From Diphasiastrum complanatum (taxonomy: Eukaryota > Streptophyta > Lycopodiopsida > Lycopodiales > Lycopodiaceae): DNA of 64,000 nt. The stretch is from positions 12,277,955 through 12,341,954 of the forward strand of contig CM055108.1 of assembly GCA_029204225.1 (NCBI GenBank), given 5' to 3'. The notes below the pieces were generated by a model that was given only the letters and a program-made list of their open reading frames with translations, was not told where the DNA came from and searched no databases. Both the position numbers and the translations under genes were made by a program. This document shows positions 56,975-64,000 of the stretch, one piece after another; position 1 is the stretch's first letter, and every line of letters starts with the position of its first letter.

Positions 56975-59900
56975 CTCCCTCTTCAACATTGGATGCTAGT
57001 TTCAACATAGTCTTTGAGCACATTCCAAGATTAGATCTATGCATTAAATATAGGTCCTTTCCCAATGGTTTGGTGAAGATATCAGCCACACACTCCTTTG
57101 AAGAGACATGTTGAAGCTCCACCTCTTTGGCAATGACTTGATCTCTCACAAAATGGTGAGCAATCTCAATGTGCTTGCTCCTTGCATGAAAAACAGGATT
57201 GCTTGCCAAGATTTGGGCTGAAAGGTTATCACAAAGTATGATTGGAGTCTTCTCTGGTTCCAGCAAGTGAAGATCCAATAACATCCTCTTGATCCAAAGA
57301 ATCTCCTTGGTGCATGTTGTTAATGCCTTGTACTCGGCTTCGGTGGAAGATAGAGAGATAGTTGGTTGCTTCTTTGATAGCCATGAGACCACTCCATCTC
57401 CAAGATAGATTGCAAAGGCACTTGTTGACTTCCTATCCATTTGATCACCTGCAAAATCTGAATCTGAAAATCCACAAAGGTTAGGTGTAGTACCTCCATA
57501 CAAGATGCCAAAATCTCTAGATCCCGAGATGTATCTAAGTACTCTCTTTCCTAGCTTCCAATGAGCCTCACTAGGATCTTGCATAAATTGACTTAGTTTA
57601 CCAACCACAAAGCTTAGATCAGGTCTTGTGATGGTTAACCATATAAGAGATCCTATTAGCTTTCTATAGAGAGTAATGTCCTTGAAGGATCTTTCATTAC
57701 TTCTTGTAGTTAGCTTTACATTTGATTCCATAGGAGTAGAAACAACTTTACAATCTTCCATATGAAACCTTTTTAGAATAGAGTTAACATACTTTTCTTG
57801 ACATATGAATGTAGATTTAGAAGTTCTAATAATCTCTATTCCTAAGATATAATGAAGTTTACCAAGATCTTGAATTTCAAACTCTCTTTTGAGTGCCATC
57901 TTGATTTCATCTATATCTAGATTGTTACCACCACTTAAGATAATGTCATCAACATAGATCAAAAGTAAAGTGATATCATTTTCATTCAATCTAAAGTAGA
58001 GAGAATGATCATACTCACTCATAACAAAGTTTTGAGAAAGTAAGAAGGAATTGAGCTTAGCATACCAACTCCTTGGTGCTTGCTTTAGCCCATACAAACT
58101 CTTTTGGAGATAGCACACATGATTAGGCTCATCATGTGAAACATAGCCCTCGGGTTGCTCCATGTAAATATCTTCTTCAAGATCACCATTCAAGAAGGCA
58201 TTAGTAACATCCATTTGCCACATATCCCAATCATAAAGAGTTGCAAGAGAGATTAGGATTCGAATAGTTACCATCTTTGCCACGGGTGCAAAGGTCTCAT
58301 CATAGTCAATACCATATTCTTGAGCATACCCCTTTGCCACCAACCTTGCCTTGTACTTGTTGATTGATCCATCTTGATTTGTCTTGATCTTGAAGATCCA
58401 CTTACAACCAATTGCCTTCTTGTCCTTTGGAAGCTTTACCAACCTCCATGTGTTGCTTTTGATGAGTGCTTGATGCTCATGATCCATGGCTTGGATCCAT
58501 TCCTTCTTTTGAATTGCTTCACCTACACAAGTTGGTTCATCAAAAGAGGTAAGAAAAGCAAAGTTAGAGTTGTCCACCACTTGCTTTCCTTTTTCATCAT
58601 AGGTTAGCCTTGATGGCTTAGCCCTTTGCCTTTGAGTCTTCCTTGAAGTTTGCTTTGGAGTGGCATCTCCATCTTCATCCAAGACATCTTGCACATCATG
58701 ATGATTAGTAGGCACATCAACATCAACATCAACAACATTGGAAACATTCTCTTCATGAAAGATGACATCCCTACTTATGACAACTTTCTTTGTCGAAGGA
58801 ATGTACACTTTGTAAGCCTTGCTTACTTCACTATAGCCAACAAACACACCCTTCTTTGATGAAGGATCTTCTTTAATTCTATCATCAAGTGTGATATTGA
58901 CAAAACATGTACATCCAAAGATCCTACAATGCTTGACACTCGGCCTTCTACCATAAAGAACCTCATGAGGAGTTTTACCATCCAAGGAAGCACTTGTCCA
59001 TCTATTACATAGATAGTTAGCACATGCTAAAGCTTCCCCCCAAAAAGACTTATCAAGATTAGCATGTAGTCTCATTGCCTTGGCACATTCACAAAGGGTT
59101 CTATTCTTCCTCTCGGCCACTCCATTCTGTTGTGGAGTCCTAGGACTAGACATCTCCCTCTTAATCCCATGTGCTATACAAAAGTCTTTGAACCTATTTG
59201 AGGTGTATTCCCCTCCATTATCAGATCTTAAGCATTTGATCTTTGTATTGAATTGGTTTTCCATTTCATTCTTGAACTTGACAAATGCAGCAAACACTTC
59301 ATCCTTACTTTTAAGAAGATAGATCCAAGTATACCTACTAAAGTCATCAATGAAAGTTGCATACATCTTTGCCCCACCATTGCTAGTTGTACTAGAAGAA
59401 TGAATATCAGAATGCACAAGTTGAAAAGCTTCTTTAGATCTAGAAGTAGATCTAGAATAAGCAAGTCTATGAGATTTGGACAAGGCACAATGTTTACAAA
59501 CACTATTGTTTGCAACAAGACTTTTAGGGAGACCAAGAACAAGCTCTTTCTTTGCCATTACCTCCAAAGATTTGAAGTTGGGATGGCCCAACCTCTTGTG
59601 CCAAACTTCTTGGTTTGTCAATTGCTCCCTAGCCATACATCCTTCATGATTAGAGATCACACATGCATCAAGCTTGAAAAGTTTACCATGCCTCCTACCT
59701 TGAGCAATCAAGGATCCACATTTACTTATCAAACATGCATCTCCAATGAACTCCACATCAAGTCCTTTGTCAATCATTTGACTTACACTAAGCAAATTCT
59801 TAGTGATTGAAGGAATGTACAAAACATTTTCAAGATTTGCTTTCCTATTTGTTGAAAGGGAAATAGGAATAGTGCCTATGCCTTTGATGTCACATTGACC

Positions 59901-60545
59901 ATCATTTGCAGTGTAGATGATGTTACCTTCTCCCTCATAAGACAATAAGGATGTAAAGTATTCCTTATGTCTTGTCATGTGAGATGAGGCTCCACTATCA
60001 ATCCACCAAGGATCATTATCATCTATGTTGGCTAACAAACTTGAAGTCATAACAAGTGATTCACATGTGTTATGTTCTTCCTCATCTATTGTAAGATTTC
60101 CTTGCCTCTCTCCTTGCTCTCTTTTCTTCTTATAACATTCATTTGCAAAATGACCTTTTATCCCACAATAAAAGCACTTGAACTTTGACTTATTGTTCTT
60201 AGTAGAAGAGGAAGAGGAAGAGTGATCATCATGATCAAAGTTACCACCTTTGGACCATTTCCCTTTGCCTTTACCTTTGCCCTTGAATTTGCCTTTTGTG
60301 AAGAAAGCCTCTTCACCTCCACCTTGCAAGGATGCACCATCAAGCTTTGATTGCAACCTATGTTCTTCAGCCAATAAGATTTCTTGCAAGTCAACCACAC
60401 TTGGCAAGACTCTTTGAATGGCAAAACTTTGCACAAGGTTAGCATGTTCATTTAGCAAACCATTCAACATAACTTGGACTATTTCACCATCTTTTATGTT
60501 CTCATCAATGCATGCTAAATCATCACTTAGGGACTTAACTCTCAA
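56970..60545 (-). CDS. Copia gag C-terminus and pol polyprotein, 1191 residues
   Basis: A single open frame. Zinc knuckle CFYCGIKGHFANEC at residues 124-137; protease DSGASSHM at 183-190; GAG_pre-integrase WHKRLGHPNFKSLEV with His316 and His321, and Cys350/Cys353 completing the HHCC finger; integrase catalytic Asp380 (HSD), Asp442 (SDNGGEY) and Glu478 (GVAERKNRTL); hinge KGVFVGYSEVSKAYKVYIP at about 565-583; RT with DVTNAFLNGDLEEDIY and YVDDIIL at 864-870; RNase H with SDSDFAGDQMDRKS at about 1027, SSTEAEYKAL, and CDNLSA at about 1105. It ends NVEEGV at the LTR. All catalytic residues look intact. The reading frame has no stop, but it is separated from the gag start by a one-base shift near 60560, so the ATG used here is internal, not a true start. 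Products would mature in virus-like particles in the cytoplasm and integrate cDNA in the nucleus. Confidence 0.93.
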   Translation of the reverse strand: MRVKSLSDDLACIDENIKDGEIVQVMLNGLLNEHANLVQSFAIQRVLPSVVDLQEILLAEEHRLQSKLDGASLQGGGEEAFFTKGKFKGKGKGKGKWSKGGNFDHDDHSSSSSSTKNNKSKFKCFYCGIKGHFANECYKKKREQGERQGNLTIDEEEHNTCESLVMTSSLLANIDDNDPWWIDSGASSHMTRHKEYFTSLLSYEGEGNIIYTANDGQCDIKGIGTIPISLSTNRKANLENVLYIPSITKNLLSVSQMIDKGLDVEFIGDACLISKCGSLIAQGRRHGKLFKLDACVISNHEGCMAREQLTNQEVWHKRLGHPNFKSLEVMAKKELVLGLPKSLVANNSVCKHCALSKSHRLAYSRSTSRSKEAFQLVHSDIHSSSTTSNGGAKMYATFIDDFSRYTWIYLLKSKDEVFAAFVKFKNEMENQFNTKIKCLRSDNGGEYTSNRFKDFCIAHGIKREMSSPRTPQQNGVAERKNRTLCECAKAMRLHANLDKSFWGEALACANYLCNRWTSASLDGKTPHEVLYGRRPSVKHCRIFGCTCFVNITLDDRIKEDPSSKKGVFVGYSEVSKAYKVYIPSTKKVVISRDVIFHEENVSNVVDVDVDVPTNHHDVQDVLDEDGDATPKQTSRKTQRQRAKPSRLTYDEKGKQVVDNSNFAFLTSFDEPTCVGEAIQKKEWIQAMDHEHQALIKSNTWRLVKLPKDKKAIGCKWIFKIKTNQDGSINKYKARLVAKGYAQEYGIDYDETFAPVAKMVTIRILISLATLYDWDMWQMDVTNAFLNGDLEEDIYMEQPEGYVSHDEPNHVCYLQKSLYGLKQAPRSWYAKLNSFLLSQNFVMSEYDHSLYFRLNENDITLLLIYVDDIILSGGNNLDIDEIKMALKREFEIQDLGKLHYILGIEIIRTSKSTFICQEKYVNSILKRFHMEDCKVVSTPMESNVKLTTRSNERSFKDITLYRKLIGSLIWLTITRPDLSFVVGKLSQFMQDPSEAHWKLGKRVLRYISGSRDFGILYGGTTPNLCGFSDSDFAGDQMDRKSTSAFAIYLGDGVVSWLSKKQPTISLSSTEAEYKALTTCTKEILWIKRMLLDLHLLEPEKTPIILCDNLSAQILASNPVFHARSKHIEIAHHFVRDQVIAKEVELQHVSSKECVADIFTKPLGKDLYLMHRSNLGMCSKTMLKLASNVEEGV

Positions 60546-60922
60546 GATAAATGCATGAGCACTTCACCCTCTCTTTGCCTACTAGAAAATATTTGTCTCC
60601 TTAGGGTCAATACCCTAGATGTGGACTTTGATTCAAAGAGCTTCTTTAAGGCATTCCATGCCTCACTTGCACTTTGACACTTTCCAACTTCCTTGAGAAG
60701 TTCATTTGTAACATTCATTTTAATGATATGAAGAGCCCTTTTGGCCTTCTTATCAAACCTTTGTTGCTCTTGAAGTGTGAGAGGTCTCTCTTCAATTTCT
60801 GCAACTATGTCCATGAGTTCATTCAACTCAAGTAAGGACTCCATCCTCACTTTCCAAGTAGAGTAGTTTGATGAACTCAACCTTTCACTAGACTCTAGCA
60901 TGATCCCACCATTGGAAGCCAT
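60542..60922 (-). CDS. Copia element 12 gag, N-terminal part
   Basis: ATG at 60922; MASNGGIMLESSERLSSSNY, then STWKVRMESLLELNEL, then SASEAWNALKKLFESKSTSR, the usual plant copia gag (UBN2-like) pattern. It ends LMHLS-stop at 60542. Related copies (for example 37549) read EESAHAFVLR here, while this gene reads GEVLMHLS, so one base was lost just before GTGCTCATG (about 60560) and the frame continues in pol. A deliberate programmed shift is not expected for copia elements of this type; a recent mutation is the simplest reading. Confidence 0.9.
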   Translation of the reverse strand: MASNGGIMLESSERLSSSNYSTWKVRMESLLELNELMDIVAEIEERPLTLQEQQRFDKKAKRALHIIKMNVTNELLKEVGKCQSASEAWNALKKLFESKSTSRVLTLRRQIFSSRQREGEVLMHLS

Positions 60923-62082
60923 GATTCTAATGTTTCTTCAACTTTTAGGTTTTGTCCTAAAGCACTTAGCACTCACTTTTCTCTCAACAAATGATAGATA
61001 AAGAGATCTATGAAGATTTAGGACCCTAAAACACTTCTATCTTGAACCTAGATGGTTTCCAAGCATAGAAAGGAAGATTGAAACACATGCAACACTTTGC
61101 ACACACTAAGAATGGATTACAAAATCAAACCAACCTGAACACACTCTTGCTTAAGCTCTCAAACTTTCCAGCAAGTGACCAAATCAAGTTATGGTGTGAA
61201 GAGTTACTTGCATTCTTAGAAAATACCCAAAACTAGGATGCCAAGATTACCTAGTAATGAACAAACTTGATCAACATATGATCAACACACTAAGATATTG
61301 ATTCAACCTGTAAAACCACATGTAAACCACACTTCTAAAAGTTTATAAACTCCAGCAAGTGATAAATACAAGATTTAGAGGTGAATGAATGAGCACACTT
61401 AGTGAATCACAAGACTAGCTTCACTATCTTGTCAAATCTTGGTGTTTAGATGTAGATCTAAGATCACTTCACATGAGAATGTTCCTCAACCTGTTAAGAA
61501 CCTGAAAACACACTTGCATAATGGTTAACACCTTCCAGCAAATGCTCCAATCAAATTACATAAGGAGAGTTACTTACATGCTCAACAAAGTACACCAAAA
61601 ATTATGCCAAAATTGATGACAATCTTTACAATATGCTCTTCACAATGGAGCTTACAATATGTTCACCCAAAAAAGGGGATCTTTCATCCAAATGGGAGCT
61701 TTGCTCAGCCTTTAGGAGAATTACAACTCACTCAAAAGAGCATTTGTCATCCACTTAAGGAGAAGTTTCATCCACTTAAGGAGAGTGTTCATCCAAGAAT
61801 GGAGATTGTCAACAATAGGATTGAAAAGAACATTGTTAGTATTGAATATGCACAAGCCTCACAATCACAAATGATTAGGTGTTATGATCTGATCCAAAAT
61901 AGTTTCTTTTCAGCCTCTGATCTTCAATAGACCTGAAATATGCTTTTGATCCACAAGTTCAACTCACAAAACAAAGGTTAGTAAGATTTGATCAACAAAG
62001 CAATGCAAAATCATGCTAGAACTTGATCAAACATCCAAATATCACCAAAAATGGAATACTTACTGTAAATAGAAGCCAACCA
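60923..62082 (-). other. Leader of copia element 12 with degenerate tandem repeats
   Basis: About 1.16 kb of untranslated leader between PBS and gag. Two degenerate copies about 370 bp apart share TTCCAGCAARTG and GAGTTACTTRCAT (around 61165-61215 and 61530-61580). At 61741-61806 a ~21-bp motif containing CATCCACTTAAGGAGA is repeated. An antisense open frame of 108 residues (61604-61930, plus strand) covers it; I do not call it a gene. Confidence 0.6.
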
Positions 62083-62094
62083 GCTCTAATACCA
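62083..62094 (-). other. Primer binding site of copia element 12
   Basis: TGGTATTAGAGC on the minus strand, directly adjoining the 5' LTR end TTTTCACA-complement at 62095; complementary to initiator tRNA-Met in the plant copia manner. Confidence 0.85.
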
Positions 62095-62749
62095 TGTGAA
62101 AAATACAGATCCTAAGTGGATCTAAACTCCAAGATCATTGGCTTGAATGCTTGCACTCCAAACTACATAAGCTAGGAATTGGCAACACATTCTATGCTAC
62201 CTAGAATGCAAAGAACTTGATCAAAAAGCATTTATCACAAATGGAAACTTCCATAAACATCAAGTGCGGCCCAAAATAGCATTATACAGTCCATAATACA
62301 TCAGCCTACCACTTTTGGAAAGCACCTAAGATCATACACAATAGCTTGAAGACAATACACACAACAATGCTCTCAATGGAGGAAGAAACAATGACAATGA
62401 TCTATTGATCTCAATGAAGCATACAAAAGGTTTCTCCAACCTGTTCTCCACGACTTCCCTACTATTTATGGATGAGGAAGATGACTCTCTCTCCTCTCTC
62501 TAGAAGGTACTTGACCCTAGATATTCCCTATATAGGAAAAATAGCTAAAAATGGCTTATATGACCAAAATACATCAAAATGGTCTCATTTTGAAGGGTAT
62601 GAAGTTTGACACTTCATCATACTGAAAAAATACAGTAAATAAAAACATTGTGGCCTGGTTCACACGTGTGAAACTCCAGAACCAAAACTATTTACAATTT
62701 TAGCCAATTTAGGCCTCAAACTAGCTAGGAAATGTTGACAATTTTCACA
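62095..62749 (-). mobile_element. 5' LTR of copia element 12
   Basis: 655 bp, near-identical to 56329-56974. Differences seen are one substitution (near 62242) and nine extra bases (ACTCCAGAA) next to CACACGTGTGAA at about 62672, which break the palindrome that is perfect in the other LTR. It should contain the element promoter. Confidence 0.92.
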
Positions 62750-62879
62750 ATAACTTCATAAAAATGACTTATGTACATTCTTTCACACATGGGAACAGAC
62801 TCCACACGTGCGAGAACCTATCAAGCTCAAATCACTTGAGATCTACAAGGTACAACAAGTTGGAAGTGATATTTTAACA

Positions 62880-64000
62880 AAAATTAGGCAATGAAAGAAA
62901 ATCTATTATGGACAGATTTCAAGTACAATACATAGTGACCAAGAAGGAACATGACTTCACACTCTGATGAAGAATATAACTAATTGTTAAAAATGTTAAA
63001 AAAAAATAAGTGCAAGTCAAAACTCACAAATTTTTTTCTAAAATATATCAAAGAAACTTATGTGAAGGAAGATTTTTTCTTTTATATGTACGTGCAGTGA
63101 TATCATTTTTTAATTATTGAAAATGAATCATAGCATGATTGTTTATAACTGTTTGATAGTATCATGCATAACCTTTGAGCTCAAAAAGATTCACTGGATC
63201 CTCTAATGCCAAAAAGAAAGTGAATTTTATGATGACCCTCTCCTATAACTCAAATAGATTTTGTATGTCCAAGGAAACTTCCTTCATTTATCCCCAAGGA
63301 ACAATTATTTCGATATAGATAAAGTGAGTCACTTCAACACTCTTGTCCACGGTATTGATGAATATTATTAAAACTTTGCAAGATAATCTAAGAAGATTAT
63401 CGTCATCATTCAATGGAATGTAGTAAGTGTATTACCCAAAGCAAATGGCATCCTTTTGCAAACAAAGCTCCCTCAATTGGTAGTCAAGGTTCCATCCTCA
63501 ATAATTCATTCCAACCACAACCTCAAGAAGACCAATTAATCATTCCAGTAGTAGTAGAAGCAAATTTCTTTGTATTCATCATAATCTCTTTGAGTAGGCA
63601 ATGACACCAAAGTTTTAGCATATCTCATAGCATGCTATATTATAAAAAATTGTTTTATCTAGAATAAAAGTTCTTTAATCCCCTGAACAAAACAAGAGTT
63701 CAATTACTATTATCCACAGATCATTCTTTACTATTGTTTCACTCAAAATTGTATTTTGATCACTTGATAGTGTTGGCTTGAATTCACATCTAGCAATATA
63801 ATAATATTACTATGTTTATATATAGGACTAATTTGCTCTTAAGACATTATTTTCCTTCTTTATGCCATTAGATAAGGTAGTATCCGACAATCATTATAAT
63901 TATTGGCATGTGCTCACCATAAGTTGAATAAAGATGTGTGCGATGTGTGTTTCCAACGTCCATAACACACATAAAAGTGTTTGTATGGTTTCCAATAGAT
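62880..64000. repeat. Inverted copy of noncoding block R
   Basis: Reverse complement of about 41159-39800, for example 63181-63245 against 40798-40862. It directly follows the LTR start of element 11, exactly as block R directly precedes the same LTR start at 41160. Similarity weakens beyond about 63770. The window ends inside it. Confidence 0.75.

Larger units (their letters stand above)
56329..62749 (-). mobile_element. Copia element 12: nearly intact full-length LTR retrotransposon
   Basis: 6,421 bp flanked by the 5-bp target duplication ATAAC (56324-56328 and 62750-62754). LTRs 56329-56974 and 62095-62749 begin TGTGAAAA and end TTTTCACA. PBS at 62083-62094, gag at 60542-60922, pol at 56970-60545, purine tract GAAGAGGGAG at the pol end. 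By eye the LTRs differ by a 9-bp indel and about one substitution, indicating a recent insertion. It sits inside the LTR of element 11. Domain order gag-protease-integrase-RT-RNase H is that of Ty1/copia. Confidence 0.93.
55616..62879 (-). mobile_element. 5' LTR of copia element 11, split by an insertion
   Basis: The LTR occupies 55616-56328 and 62755-62879 (about 838 bp in total), interrupted by element 12 and its target-site copy. On the minus strand it starts TGTTAAAATATCACTTCC and ends GAAAATTGACA. The truncated relative at 41160-41628 confirms that the two halves belong together. Several CACATGTG and CACACGTG sites lie within (about 55446, 55794, 56010, 56172, 56197, 62804). Confidence 0.85.

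Noticed and set aside
61604-61930. 108-residue plus-strand frame in the leader of copia element 12
   Set aside because: Antisense to the element, low complexity, repeats in the DNA explain the pattern; kept only as a low-interest finding.
1-64000. tRNA, rRNA or organelle-derived insertions
   Set aside because: No cloverleaf, rRNA core or plastid/mitochondrial gene sequence was recognised by eye; the only tRNA-related sequences are primer binding sites. A tRNAscan and organelle search would settle it.

Overview
This is plant nuclear DNA, most likely an intergenic, transposon-dense stretch of a large land-plant genome. Evidence: Ty1/copia, Ty3/gypsy, CACTA and LINE-type sequences with plant-type polyproteins, tRNA-iMet-type primer binding sites (TGGTATCAGAGC and variants), GT-AG introns, and fragments of plant genes (RING-H2, NF-YB, kinesin-8). 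I cannot name the species. The divergence of the first gene and of the CACTA protein makes me lean towards a non-flowering plant, but that is weak inference. There are no bacterial operons, CRISPR arrays or rRNA, and I recognised no tRNA gene.

Layout. 1-2.2 kb: the 5' five exons of a real-looking, conserved plant gene on the minus strand. 3.5-5.3 kb: an LTR with PBS and a decayed interior. 5.3-11.5 kb: a CACTA (En/Spm) element on the minus strand, with TNP2 transposase remnants and, upstream in the same orientation, a spliced frame carrying a Cys/His cluster, a 30-bp minisatellite and a SET domain; repeated subterminal-like motifs lie outside it. 11.5-16.7 kb: three truncated copia elements in tandem. 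17-24.6 kb: two copies of an unidentified gene fragment, one folded into a hairpin, plus a kinesin-8 fragment, a decayed copia and a pair of perfect palindromes. 24.6-27.5 kb: copia and gypsy debris. 30.3-30.9 kb: an NF-YB pseudogene. 31.7-32.2 kb: an orphan open frame.

32.4-51.5 kb holds two direct copies of a ~5.7-kb composite unit: a ~3.3-kb near-perfect palindrome whose arms each carry a RING-H2 gene fragment, a LINE-like C-terminal zinc domain, then a copia 5' end. Between the copies are a noncoding repeat block, an inverted chimeric copia, a gypsy pol remnant and copia gag. 51.5-53.7 kb: a copia whose RT/RNase H region is replaced by unrelated open sequence; the same chimera exists inverted at 41.6-42.9 kb. 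53.7-62.9 kb: a minus-strand copia whose 5' LTR is split by a nearly intact, recent copia insertion (56329-62749) with near-identical LTRs and a 5-bp target duplication (ATAAC). 62.9-64 kb: an inverted copy of the 39-41 kb noncoding block.

Most protein-like sequence is retrotransposon polyprotein: gag packages RNA, and protease, integrase, RT and RNase H copy and insert it. Only the young copia looks recently mobile, and a one-base frameshift separates its gag from pol. The features with possible regulatory effect are the long palindromes and hairpins built from host-gene fragments (RING-H2; an unidentified gene). If transcribed, they would fold into long double-stranded RNA.
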